Source of the DNA: a virus
Reading direction: 5' to 3' (one strand)
Length of the DNA: 64,000 bases
Virus record (IMG/VR): IMGVR_UViG_3300035698_022190
Span: 62,001 to 126,000 of that record
Shown: in pieces, positions 38,662 through 45,528 of the stretch
Position numbering within the stretch: the stretch's first letter is position 1
Layout of the letters: every line of letters starts with the position of its first letter
Translations under genes and position numbers: made by a program
The notes under the pieces: generated by a model
The model's database searches: none
What the model was told of the DNA's origin: nothing
The model's input: the letters and a program-made list of their open reading frames with translations, nothing else

Positions 38662-38694
38662 GTGTTTCCTTTTGTTTTTATGTTTATATTAATA

Positions 38695-38775
38695 TGGTCG
38701 CAGCGGGAGGTATTACCTCCTCCAAACATCTACATGAGATATTTAGCCAACGGCGCCTTTTTGTTGCTGTCTGCG
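38695..38775 (-). tRNA. tRNA-like gene, atypical
   Basis: Acceptor CGCAG/CTGCG (5 bp) with encoded ACCA. Anticodon-like arm ATATC-TCATGTA-GATGT; T-like arm GGAGG-AGGTAATA-CCTCC lacks the canonical TTC motif. Isotype uncertain (ATG would be His). Confidence 0.4.
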
Positions 38776-38782
38776 TGTTAAA

Positions 38783-38859
38783 TGGTTGCGGGAGCAGGAA
38801 TTAAACCTACCTATCGGAGCTTATGAGGCTCCTGCTGCATCAGCTCTGTCTTTCCCGCG
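38783..38859 (-). tRNA. Initiator tRNA-fMet (CAU)
   Basis: CGCGGGA/TCCCGCA with the C1xA72 mismatch typical of bacterial initiators, anticodon loop CTCATAA in GGAGC/GCTCC, T loop TTTAATT, ACCA encoded. Confidence 0.9.
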
Positions 38860-38862
38860 AGT

Positions 38863-38934
38863 GCACCTGGAGGGCTACGATCCCCCTACTCTCCGGTTAA
38901 AAGCCGGAAGCTCTACCAATTGAGCTACAGGTGC
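38863..38934 (-). tRNA. tRNA-Lys (UUU)
   Basis: Acceptor GCACCTG/CAGGTGC, D arm GCTCAATTGGTAGAGC, anticodon loop CTTTTAA, T loop ATCGTAG. Confidence 0.9.
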
Positions 38935-38943
38935 AATTTTAAC

Positions 38944-39282
38944 TTATTTCTTGACTGTTGTTTTCGCTACTGTTTTCTTTAACTTTGTAGCAGAATCCAT
39001 CGCCAATAATTCTTTTACGTTTGATTCAACTTTTGATATATGGTCTGCTTGCGCATTTAATATCTTTTGCGCATCTTTTTCGTGACCAATAGCATCTTGC
39101 AATTCTTTAATACGAAGATTGCTTTTGCTTAATGATGACATAATATCTGCGCCAATTGTGTTAAGTTGATCTAGAAGCTTATTAAAAGCTGCTAATGCTT
39201 TGTTTGTTCTGGACTGAATACTTCCAGAAATTTTCTCGGTTGGTTTACTAACCCGAGTGATATTGATTCCGAATAACGTCAT
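38944..39282 (-). CDS. Coiled-coil hypothetical protein
   Basis: 112 residues, helical with Lys-rich end; no motif recognised. Lies between tRNA-Lys(UUU) and tRNA-Thr(UGU). Confidence 0.5.
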   Translation of the reverse strand: MTLFGINITRVSKPTEKISGSIQSRTNKALAAFNKLLDQLNTIGADIMSSLSKSNLRIKELQDAIGHEKDAQKILNAQADHISKVESNVKELLAMDSATKLKKTVAKTTVKK

Positions 39283-39338
39283 GAATCGTTCCTTTTTTTG
39301 TTTCGTGTTTTATTGTACAATAAGTCCGAAGACTCTGA

Positions 39339-39410
39339 GCCAGAGACAGGATTTAAACCTGCATAGTTCTCCTTACAGGGGAGCTGCCTTGTCGATCGAG
39401 CCACTCTGGC
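39339..39410 (-). tRNA. tRNA-Thr (UGU)
   Basis: Acceptor GCCAGAG/CTCTGGC, loop CCTGTAA (C33) in CTCC/GGAG, T arm GCAGG-TTTAAAT-CCTGT. Ends TCA. Confidence 0.85.
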
Positions 39411-39416
39411 ATAATA

Positions 39417-40145
39417 TTAATATCGAGCCCAATGTCCGAAATAGTTTTCGTTTAGGCCCTCTAATATTTCTTTTTTAACTTGTCGTTTTTCAGCCGCTTT
39501 TTCATTAGACTGTTCTACATCTTTCCATGGATCAGTATAGCAGTAATTATCCACTATTCGGAGACCGCGTCCCTGGTGCCATAACTTATCATCCAATCTC
39601 TCCATTTCTGAATCTACATCACCCTGTGGTAACCGTTGGTGTGTATAATAGTCATGTTCAATTTTAAAACTGAACATCCACCTGTACTTAAATTTATAAG
39701 CATACACAGTAACATTATCCCATGGGCGTTTTTCTAATTCAACTTTTTTAAAGTATCTCTGGAAGCGTTCTGGGACTTTATTCCACTTTTCCTTTGATAA
39801 AAGTTCCGGCTCTTGTTTTATTTCTTCTTGAAGCCATTCCCATCCACCGACGCCATGTCTACGTCTTAAGTCTGATTTTTTGGGAAACTTCTTTGTTCTG
39901 CACCACCATTGGTTTTGCAGAAAAGTATCCAATAGATATTGTATATCTTTTGCTTTTTTAGAGCGGCTAATATCATTCCTTAAAACAAAATATCTTATAT
40001 AACCGTTTGGAACAGGTTTATCTAATTCAACCCAAACTTCCTTTTCCTTACGTTGGTCCCAAAGTTCTTGATATCGATTGTAATCTCTGATATACTCTTT
40101 TTCTTTTTCTGTGTAATACTGTTTGCGATTTTCACGCTTACTCAT
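39417..40145 (-). CDS. Hypothetical Trp/Lys-rich protein
   Basis: 242 residues, highly charged, unusually rich in Trp and Tyr (WWCRTKKF, GGWEWLQEE), all encoded by TGG. No family recognised. Confidence 0.55.
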   Translation of the reverse strand: MSKRENRKQYYTEKEKEYIRDYNRYQELWDQRKEKEVWVELDKPVPNGYIRYFVLRNDISRSKKAKDIQYLLDTFLQNQWWCRTKKFPKKSDLRRRHGVGGWEWLQEEIKQEPELLSKEKWNKVPERFQRYFKKVELEKRPWDNVTVYAYKFKYRWMFSFKIEHDYYTHQRLPQGDVDSEMERLDDKLWHQGRGLRIVDNYCYTDPWKDVEQSNEKAAEKRQVKKEILEGLNENYFGHWARY

Positions 40146-40187
40146 ATATTATTCCTGTGGTTAGATTTTAATAAGTAATCATAATGC

Positions 40188-40257
40188 AGGCACGCGAGGA
40201 CTTGAACCCCGATCAAAAGATTTGGAATCTTCGATGCTACCATTACACCACGCGCCT
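40188..40257 (-). tRNA. tRNA-Trp (CCA)
   Basis: Acceptor AGGCGCG/CGTGCCT with G73, anticodon loop TTCCAAA in GAAGA/TCTTT, T loop TTCAAGT. Reads UGG only, so does not explain UGA readthrough. Ends GCA. Confidence 0.85.
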
Positions 40258-40260
40258 AAT

Positions 40261-40336
40261 TGGAGTGCCCGACAGGAATTAAACCTGCAAAAACCGGGGT
40301 TGCAATCCGGCGCTATAATCATTCAGCCACGAGCAC
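40261..40336 (-). tRNA. tRNA-Cys (GCA)
   Basis: Acceptor GTGCTCG/CGGGCAC with U73 and CCA encoded, anticodon loop TTGCAAC, T arm GCAGG-TTTAATT-CCTGT. Confidence 0.85.
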
Positions 40337-40341
40337 ATTGT

Positions 40342-40411
40342 GCAGTAGAAGGGTATCGATCCCTCGTCTCAACGTTGGCAACGTCATATTCTACCATTGA
40401 ACCACTACTGC
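40342..40411 (-). tRNA. tRNA-Gly (GCC)
   Basis: Acceptor GCAGTAG/CTACTGC, anticodon loop TTGCCAA, T loop ATCGATA. Ends ACA. Confidence 0.85.
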
Positions 40412-40416
40412 GTTTT

Positions 40417-40971
40417 TTATTTTGTGCGACGATTAGCAACTCTACTAGCAACCCAACCTTCTGGCTTAATAAGCCCTTCAAAGCCGTGTGCTTTTATAGT
40501 TCCTAATACTCCCGCTACAACTGAATTTGATAAGTATTTTTTATCTCTGTTTAGATCTGCATGTAGAGTATCTATTTCATGCACACCTAAACCTACCTTA
40601 GCTAATTCAGGGTTTAACCACATCGCTACTTTAATACTATCATATGCTTCTTCAATTAAGCGTGTGCGATTATCTAATCTTTTGCCGCCTATGTGTTGTT
40701 TTTTATATATTTTATAATAAACACGTCCGCCAGCCCCTACTCGCCATAAAGCTACAGCGGTTACAAACCGTGTACTATATTTATGTACTTGACTATCAGA
40801 ACCAACAATAATTCGTATTTCGCGACCTTCTGCAGTTGCCGAAATATCCTTAAACATTTCTTCAGGCAAGTTCTCAACAACTGTATTGTGTAGATCCATA
40901 CGCTTCCATACCCACCCTGGGGAATCCTGCGTCATTTTAGCTACATAATTGTTCTCTAGTTGATTTGTCAT
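40417..40971 (-). CDS. DUF458/YkuK-like RNase H-fold protein
   Basis: 184 residues. IIVGSDSQVH, LHADLNRDKKYLSNSVVAGV and IKPEGWVAS are the conserved blocks of DUF458 (YkuK-like), a family with RNase H-like fold and unknown activity. The conserved Asp and His would be metal ligands. Confidence 0.8.
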   Translation of the reverse strand: MTNQLENNYVAKMTQDSPGWVWKRMDLHNTVVENLPEEMFKDISATAEGREIRIIVGSDSQVHKYSTRFVTAVALWRVGAGGRVYYKIYKKQHIGGKRLDNRTRLIEEAYDSIKVAMWLNPELAKVGLGVHEIDTLHADLNRDKKYLSNSVVAGVLGTIKAHGFEGLIKPEGWVASRVANRRTK

Positions 40972-40990
40972 CTTTATCTCCGTTTACAGA

Positions 40991-41061
40991 GCCCTATATC
41001 GGATTCAAACCGATGAGACCAGCTTGGAAGGCTGGTATGTTTTCAGCTACATCAATAGGGC
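40991..41061 (-). tRNA. tRNA-Gly (UCC)
   Basis: Acceptor GCCCTAT/ATAGGGC, anticodon loop CTTCCAA in CCAGC/GCTGG, T arm ATCGG-TTTGAAT-CCGAT. D loop AGCTGAAA lacks GG. Confidence 0.85.
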
Positions 41062-41062
41062 A

Positions 41063-41137
41063 TGGTAGGGACAGCAGGTTATGATCCGACGTTTCGGGTT
41101 TATCAGACCCGTGTTCTACCAATTGAACTATGTCCCC
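41063..41137 (-). tRNA. tRNA-Ile (GAU)
   Basis: Acceptor GGGGACA/TGTCCCT with ACCA encoded, anticodon loop CTGATAA, T loop ATCATAA. Confidence 0.88.
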
Positions 41138-41142
41138 AATGC

Positions 41143-41221
41143 GGAGAGTAGAAGAATCGAACTCCAATGTTGCCACCCCAACAGTTTTCAAGACTGCTTG
41201 TGCCCATGCACGGTACTCTCC
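41143..41221 (-). tRNA. tRNA-Ser (UGA)
   Basis: Acceptor GGAGAGT/ACTCTCC, anticodon loop CTTGAAA, long variable arm, T loop TTCGATT. Ends GCA. Confidence 0.85.
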
Positions 41222-41275
41222 AGTGTGCAAAGCGAGGCATAAATGAATATGCCGCGCTCCGAACTTGAAACAGTG

Positions 41276-41485
41276 CTAAATAACTATTACGTTATTAGCA
41301 GCTTCACCTTTTTCAGTTTGTACGACGTCAAATTCAACTTTTTCGTTTTCTTTCAATGATTTAAAACCATCTGCGATAATTGAATTGTGGTGTACAAAGA
41401 GGTCATTGCCTTCATCACGAGTGATAAAGCCAAAACCTTTACTGTCGTTGAACCATTTTACTGTTCCAACTTCTTTTTTTGCCAT
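41276..41485 (-). CDS. Cold-shock domain protein
   Basis: 69 residues from ATG 41485 ([20 protein letters not shown]). RNP1 KGFGFITRD and RNP2 LFVHHNSI are complete; length equals bacterial CspA. RNA chaperone. Second Csp of the window. Confidence 0.92.
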   Translation of the reverse strand: MAKKEVGTVKWFNDSKGFGFITRDEGNDLFVHHNSIIADGFKSLKENEKVEFDVVQTEKGEAANNVIVI

Positions 41486-41548
41486 CTTTGTTTTTCCTAC
41501 TTGTTTATTGTTAACTACCTGGTAAACTTTCGTAGTTTCCAGGGTTGC

Positions 41549-41629
41549 GGAAGATATAGGGATCAAACCTATGGAGGTGTTACCCTCACGGGTTAGCAAC
41601 CCGCTGCATTATCACTCTGCCAATCTTCC
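41549..41629 (-). tRNA. tRNA-Ser (GCU)
   Basis: Acceptor GGAAGAT/ATCTTCC, anticodon loop TTGCTAA, long variable arm, T loop TTTGATC. Ends GCA. Confidence 0.88.
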
Positions 41630-41635
41630 AATTGT

Positions 41636-41866
41636 TTACTTAAAATCGTCTTTTTCGTAAATCATAAAACTTTTCACATCTTCTAGCCAATCCTCTTCTT
41701 CATTATCCATTAAAAATAAAATGGCTGCTACAATTAGGCCAACCCACCCTAGTAATAATATTAGAAGTGCTATAATAGTATCTAAACCCGATACCCCATC
41801 GTTTTCTTTTAATTGTATAGAAAGATATATTCCTGCGGCTACTAAGCCTGCTATGAGTCCAAACAT
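41636..41866 (-). CDS. Small two-helix membrane protein
   Basis: 76 residues with two transmembrane segments (1-16 and 32-52) and an acidic C-terminus. Function unknown. Confidence 0.6.
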   Translation of the reverse strand: MFGLIAGLVAAGIYLSIQLKENDGVSGLDTIIALLILLLGWVGLIVAAILFLMDNEEEDWLEDVKSFMIYEKDDFK

Positions 41867-41868
41867 AT

Positions 41869-42426
41869 TTATTTTCCTGTTTGTTTTTTGTCTAGGTATT
41901 CAAATACTTCATCATAATTCTTAACGCGGGTTCCTGAGTAATTTTTATCCATATTAGAGGGTCTAGTAAATAAAAGATCTTGACTCGGATCGCAGTTCTC
42001 AAATTTATCATCTATCAGTATTCCCGGTACTATGTGTTTATCTAAACCATGGGAATAAATTAAATAGTCATATTTAATACCGTGTTTATTTAGCCATTGT
42101 ACAGTATACATAAATGTCTTTGCATTTTGGTGTGTGTTTACAACTACTGTATAGCCTTGTTTTCTTAATTTTTTCATAAATGCTTTTGCTCCTCTAAAGG
42201 GCTCAGCATTAATTAAAAATACTTCTTTTGCTTTTATATCGAATAAAAAATTTAATAGTTCTTTCTTCGGTATTTCTGGGTAATGTTCTTCCATTCCCCA
42301 CTCTGATGTTGGGTTCATTTCTTCGGGAGTTTTATCGGGATAAAATTCTCTCAAAGTAATATGTGCAGATTTTAAAAAATATCTTAATACCCCATCAATG
42401 TCTACATTAATTGTTTTTGTATTTAT
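41869..42426 (-). CDS. HAD-family phosphatase, 5'(3')-nucleotidase-like
   Basis: 185 residues. The essential N-terminal motif VDIDGVL lies upstream of the first ATG, so the start must be non-ATG; ATA at 42426, overlapping the previous TAA, is the only nearby candidate. Then GYTVVVNTHQ (motif II) and ILIDDKFENC (motif IV). Resembles NT5C-type deoxynucleotidases. Confidence 0.7.
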   Translation of the reverse strand: MNTKTINVDIDGVLRYFLKSAHITLREFYPDKTPEEMNPTSEWGMEEHYPEIPKKELLNFLFDIKAKEVFLINAEPFRGAKAFMKKLRKQGYTVVVNTHQNAKTFMYTVQWLNKHGIKYDYLIYSHGLDKHIVPGILIDDKFENCDPSQDLLFTRPSNMDKNYSGTRVKNYDEVFEYLDKKQTGK

Positions 42427-42977
42427 GTTAGTACCCTTCCGTCTATTCTGTGCCTATAAGCAACTATTAATGGCACTTGTTTTAAATTTGCTTTTGTTAT
42501 AATACGTTTCCATTCGGGTGGAGATTTTATTGTGCAGTGTGCATTTTTACCGTTTGGTAAAGTTGTATTTGCAAGAGCACAAAAAACTGAAATATAAACA
42601 AATTTTGTAGCTAATAAAAAAATATTATAAAGGGCAGTATCTAGCTCCTTTCCTTCAGGAACATGCTCTAGTACATCCGTGCATATTACACCATCATAAG
42701 CCTCGTGCTGTATCTGATTATATTTTACTACAGCTGGATCATAACAAAAGACATTTTGATCCTTTATAGCAAATAACCTATTTTTATGTCTTTCTGTGTA
42801 TTGTTTACCAACCCCACTACCATAATCCAAAATTGTTTTTGATTGGCTGCCTATAACCAGACCATGCAAAATTTTTAAATCTTTGTCACTTATAGAGTCT
42901 TCATCATATATTCCACGCTTGTGTAAAACTTTATACTGAGCTATTCCTAGCCCTATAACTAGTTTCGGTTTTTCCAT
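42423..42977 (-). CDS. Class I SAM-dependent methyltransferase
   Basis: 184 residues from ATG 42977. TILDYGSGVGKQY is the SAM-binding motif I and DGVICTDVLEHVPE the motif IV region. Similar to phage methyltransferases of unknown substrate; the longer upstream frame overlaps tRNA-His and is not used. Confidence 0.75.
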   Translation of the reverse strand: MEKPKLVIGLGIAQYKVLHKRGIYDEDSISDKDLKILHGLVIGSQSKTILDYGSGVGKQYTERHKNRLFAIKDQNVFCYDPAVVKYNQIQHEAYDGVICTDVLEHVPEGKELDTALYNIFLLATKFVYISVFCALANTTLPNGKNAHCTIKSPPEWKRIITKANLKQVPLIVAYRHRIDGRVLT

Positions 42978-42994
42978 GTTATTCCTTTTTAAAT

Positions 42995-43071
42995 TGGGGT
43001 GACCGACGGAACTTGAATCCGCATCTACCTGGGCCACATCCAGGTGCTTTACCAATTAAGCTACGGCCAAC
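42995..43071 (-). tRNA. tRNA-His (GUG)
   Basis: Anticodon loop ATGTGGC in CCTGG/CCAGG, T loop TTCAAGT, acceptor TTGGCCG/CGGTCAC with a G-1 opposite C73, CCA encoded. Position 1-72 is mismatched. Confidence 0.82.
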
Positions 43072-43073
43072 GT

Positions 43074-43158
43074 ACCGGAGACAGGCATCGAACCTGCACG
43101 TCTTATTTCATACACAAGGGCTTAAACCTTGCGCGCCTACCAATTACGCCACTCCGGC
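43074..43158 (-). tRNA. tRNA-Leu (UAA)
   Basis: Acceptor GCCGGAG/CTCCGGT, anticodon loop TTTAAGC in CAAGG/CCTTG, long variable arm, T loop TTCGATG. Close paralogue of the other two Leu genes. Confidence 0.9.
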
Positions 43159-43164
43159 AATTTA

Positions 43165-43362
43165 CTACATTTCTAATTCTATACTTGCTTCTAGCAAACG
43201 AATCAATTCTGCTAAAGATAAAAACTCAATTCCAATTAATTCGCCGTCGGAATTAAAATCAAAATTGAACATTCCATCTTTGCTTTCAATTGATCTAATG
43301 CCTTTTGGGTATTTAATACTAATATACCCACTATCTGTTTCTTCGTTGTAAGTAATATCCAT
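43165..43362 (-). CDS. DUF2283 family small protein
   Basis: 65 residues from MDITYNEETDSGYISI, matching the DUF2283 pattern of a short beta-rich protein. Role unknown. Promoter box 39 nt upstream supports this start. Confidence 0.7.
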   Translation of the reverse strand: MDITYNEETDSGYISIKYPKGIRSIESKDGMFNFDFNSDGELIGIEFLSLAELIRLLEASIELEM

Positions 43363-43400
43363 TTTTTTCCTAAAAGATGAAAGGTTTTCATCACTTGTTC

Positions 43401-43407
43401 TTATACC
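43401..43407 (-). promoter_or_regulatory. RGTATAA promoter box
   Basis: Minus strand TTGGTATAAGAACA upstream of the DUF2283 gene. Confidence 0.5.
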
Positions 43408-43431
43408 AAGTTTCTTATTGTAAATCTTTGT

Positions 43432-43501
43432 ACCCCGTGATGGTATCGATCCACCGCTCCTGGTATGTAACACCAGAACTCTTCCATTAAGTTAACGGGG
43501 C
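43432..43501 (-). tRNA. tRNA-Val (UAC)
   Basis: Acceptor GCCCCGT/ACGGGGT, anticodon loop GTTACAT in CTGGT/ACCAG, T loop ATCGATA. Ends ACA. Confidence 0.87.
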
Positions 43502-43506
43502 ATTGC

Positions 43507-43578
43507 GCCAACGGAAGGACTCAAACCTTCATTCCTCCGCTTAACAGGCGGTCGCTTTATCGAGTTAGCTACGATGGC
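43507..43578 (-). tRNA. tRNA-Asn (GUU)
   Basis: Acceptor GCCATCG/CGTTGGC with one U-U, anticodon loop CTGTTAA in ACCGC/GCGGA, T loop TTTGAGT. Ends GCA. Confidence 0.85.
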
Positions 43579-43583
43579 AATGT

Positions 43584-43668
43584 GCTCACAACAGGCATCG
43601 AACCTGCACGTCTTATTTCATACACTACCGTTTGAAGATAGCGCGCCTACCAATTACGCCATGTGAGC
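43584..43668 (-). tRNA. tRNA-Leu (CAA)
   Basis: Acceptor GCTCACA/TGTGAGC, anticodon loop TTCAAAC in CTATC/GGTAG, long variable arm; variable and T arms nearly identical to tRNA-Leu(UAA). Ends ACA. Confidence 0.9.
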
Positions 43669-43671
43669 GAT

Positions 43672-43745
43672 AGTGAAATTACAGTCTGAGACCCTTAGAG
43701 CCACATGATGTTGGACATCTGCCGGCTGCTCTAAATAATTTCACT
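43672..43745 (-). tRNA. tRNA-like element
   Basis: 74 nt between two tRNAs. Acceptor-like AGTGAAA/TTTCACT is perfect; loop GTCCAAC would give CCA (Trp), but TTAGAGC/GCTCTAA forms a competing helix and no canonical T loop exists. Confidence 0.35.
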
Positions 43746-43751
43746 ACTTGT

Positions 43752-43824
43752 GGAAGCTCCCGGTTACGCTCCGGATTCTCTGGATTTTCAGTCCAGCGCT
43801 ATGTACTACATCAGCTAAGCTTCC
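43752..43824 (-). tRNA. tRNA-Phe (GAA)
   Basis: Acceptor GGAAGCT/AGCTTCC, anticodon loop CTGAAAA in CTGGA/TCCAG, T loop AGCGTAA. Ends ACA. Confidence 0.87.
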
Positions 43825-43828
43825 ATTG

Positions 43829-43914
43829 TGACGCCTGAGGGAATTGAACCCACTCGAACCCGAAGATACTAGTTTTACAGACTAGGCTGCCTGCCTTAAC
43901 AGTTTACGACGCCA
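43829..43914 (-). tRNA. tRNA-Tyr (GUA)
   Basis: Acceptor TGGCGTC/GGCGTCA with wobble pairs, anticodon loop CTGTAAA in CTAGT/ACTAG, long variable arm, T loop TTCAATT. Confidence 0.87.
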
Positions 43915-43915
43915 T

Positions 43916-44560
43916 TTAAAATTTAAATATGTTATTTCTAGTTTCAACTTGTATGTTTAGAGTGCATACTTTCGAAAAATGACTATGAAGACTGTCCATT
44001 GCCATTAATTCAAGAGAAGATTCCGCCACTGCTTGCGTTTTCTGTGAAGGACCATCTGTATAAAATTTAGTGATATATCCTTTTTCATAAGGCCATTTTA
44101 AATCAATATATTCATAGTGCCCTCGTTCCTGTCCTTCAGAAGAAACTTTTGGTACCATCACATAGGAAGTTGCGAGTAGATCAATAACACCCCAAGAAAC
44201 GCCTTCAAAAGGTTCATCTAATTTTTGGAGGAGTAGCCAGTGTTTTGTTAAATTTGTAAATTCTCTTTTCTGATTATGATTATCAACTAAATCTAAACTT
44301 CTAATAGGAATAACGAAAGGCTTTACTTGGCTTTGTATATCCTTGGGAAGTACATAGTGATAAATATATTCTGCTAATTTATAACTATCTTGGATCCAGT
44401 AAGATCCGTACAGCCATTTCTTTTTCGGTTTATGTCTAAGCCAAGGATAATTAAACAATGCCTCTTTAAAACGATATAATTCTTCTCTAAAATTTAAAGT
44501 GGCTATCCAAGGAACATTTACACGATAATTATCTGTAGTTAATACTTTTCCTGTTTTCAT
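43916..44560 (-). CDS. Hypothetical protein
   Basis: 214 residues, aromatic-rich, no motif recognised. Between tRNA-Tyr and tRNA-Leu(UAG). Confidence 0.55.
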   Translation of the reverse strand: MKTGKVLTTDNYRVNVPWIATLNFREELYRFKEALFNYPWLRHKPKKKWLYGSYWIQDSYKLAEYIYHYVLPKDIQSQVKPFVIPIRSLDLVDNHNQKREFTNLTKHWLLLQKLDEPFEGVSWGVIDLLATSYVMVPKVSSEGQERGHYEYIDLKWPYEKGYITKFYTDGPSQKTQAVAESSLELMAMDSLHSHFSKVCTLNIQVETRNNIFKF

Positions 44561-44577
44561 TTCTTATTATGGTTTGT

Positions 44578-44660
44578 ACCGGAGACAGGCATCGAACCTG
44601 CATGTATATTTCAACACTGCGGCCTAAACGCAGCGCGCCTACCAATTACGCCACTCCGGC
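44578..44660 (-). tRNA. tRNA-Leu (UAG)
   Basis: Acceptor GCCGGAG/CTCCGGT, anticodon loop TTTAGGC in CTGCG/CGCAG, long variable arm, T loop TTCGATG. Ends ACA. Confidence 0.9.
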
Positions 44661-44666
44661 AATTGC

Positions 44667-44737
44667 AGACCATGGGAGAGTTGAACTCCGTCTTCCAACT
44701 TGACAGGCTGGCGTGCATCCGTTACACTTCATAGTCT
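44667..44737 (-). tRNA. tRNA-Asp (GUC)
   Basis: Acceptor AGACTAT/ATGGTCT, anticodon loop CTGTCAA in CCAGC/GTTGG, T loop TTCAACT. Ends GCA. Confidence 0.87.
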
Positions 44738-44749
44738 AATTATTAAATC

Positions 44750-44825
44750 TGGTACTCTCGAGAGGATTCAAACCCCTATTACAGGTGTAGAAGACCCGTG
44801 TACTCTTCAATTGTACGACGAGAGC
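44750..44825 (-). tRNA. tRNA-Arg (UCU)
   Basis: Acceptor GCTCTCG/CGAGAGT with ACCA encoded, anticodon loop CTTCTAC, T loop TTTGAAT. Confidence 0.88.
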
Positions 44826-44830
44826 ATTGT

Positions 44831-44902
44831 GGAATCAGTAGGTCACGATCCTACAATCTTCGGCTTAAGAGGCCGCTGCATTACCAATTTTGCTATGATT
44901 CC
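44831..44902 (-). tRNA. tRNA-Lys (CUU)
   Basis: Acceptor GGAATCA/TGATTCC, anticodon loop CTCTTAA in GCGGC/GCCGA, T loop ATCGTGA. Ends ACA. Confidence 0.85.
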
Positions 44903-44979
44903 TGGTACCCTCTGGAGGACTCAAACCCCACATCTCATGGTCCGTAGCCACGTGTTCTATTCAATTGAACTAAGAGGGC
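44903..44979 (-). tRNA. tRNA-Arg (ACG)
   Basis: Acceptor GCCCTCT/AGAGGGT with ACCA encoded, anticodon loop CTACGGA in CGTGG/CCATG, T loop TTTGAGT. A34 would need deamination to inosine. Confidence 0.87.
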
Positions 44980-45054
44980 ATATCTAGAGAGTACTTCCGC
45001 CAGGCCTATCCGCTAAGACAGGTGGAATCGAACCTTACTGTACCCTCTGGTTGT
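44980..45054 (-). other. tRNA-sized spacer, weak permuted-tRNA candidate
   Basis: 75 nt exactly between two tRNAs. Has loop TTCGATT and strands GAGGG (start) and CTCTC (end) that would pair as an anticodon stem in permuted order, with CCTGTC/GGATAGG in the middle. T and D arms are poor. Confidence 0.3.
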
Positions 45055-45125
45055 ACTCGCAGACGGTTACGATCCGCCTACTGACCCTTATAAGGAGCCG
45101 GCTTTACCGATTAAGCTATGCGAGT
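45055..45125 (-). tRNA. tRNA-Ile (UAU)
   Basis: Acceptor ACTCGCA/TGCGAGT, D arm GCTTAATCGGTAAAGC, anticodon loop CTTATAA, T loop ATCGTAA. Ends ACA. Reads AUA. Confidence 0.85.
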
Positions 45126-45135
45126 GTTTACGAGT

Positions 45136-45211
45136 GGAGCATATGGGTAACGATCCCATCTGATATTCCTGATTGCAAAACAGGTGACCACCCCATGCAG
45201 TCCCATGCCCC
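45136..45211 (-). tRNA. tRNA-Ala (UGC)
   Basis: Acceptor GGGGCAT/ATGCTCC, anticodon loop TTTGCAA in CCTG/CAGG, T loop ATCGTTA. Confidence 0.85.
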
Positions 45212-45220
45212 GTAATTAAA

Positions 45221-45440
45221 TAATATTCCATAGCCAGGATTCTGTTCTATCCTATGATTTCTCTGTTGGCATCTACCTTTGCATTATAGAGCTGCTTTCC
45301 CTCTAGCTATTTTGAATTGCTCCCTGGGAAGTGCTGACGATTGTTATTCGAGTTCCTTTTAACAATCTCCTTCCGTTAGCAGTGGAGTCCTGAGCTTCCT
45401 CTCATCCCTTTCGGGGTAGAGCCATAGGTCGAATATTATT
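45221..45440 (-). ncRNA. rnpB: Small RNase P RNA
   Basis: 220 nt closed by a 10 bp P1 helix (AATAATATTC/GAATATTATT), P2 CCTATG/CATAGG and a P3 with GAAA tetraloop. Conserved words of bacterial RNase P RNA follow in order: GAGAGGAAGCTC (CR I), GGGAGCAATTCAAAATAGC (GGAGCAA..CAAATAGG), GGTAGATG, and ATAGAACAGAATCCTGGCTA at the 3' end. The specificity domain is reduced to about one hairpin (GATTGTTA/TAACAATC). Would cut tRNA 5' leaders. Sits between tRNA-Glu and tRNA-Ala. Confidence 0.75.
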
Positions 45441-45444
45441 TTGT

Positions 45445-45514
45445 AGCCGATAGGGGTATTGATCCCCTGTTGTCGGGATGAAAGCCCGGTATCCTACCAT
45501 TAGATGAATCGGCC
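45445..45514 (-). tRNA. tRNA-Glu (UUC)
   Basis: Acceptor GGCCGAT/ATCGGCT, anticodon loop CTTTCAT in CGGG/CCCG, T loop ATCAATA. Ends ACA. Confidence 0.87.
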
Positions 45515-45528
45515 ATTGTTGTTCTTGT

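Noticed and set aside
40994-41230. ORFs across tRNA genes on either strand (for example 40994-41230, 44700-44987, 35755-36274)
   Set aside because: They coincide exactly with tRNA genes or structured RNA and lack protein-like features.
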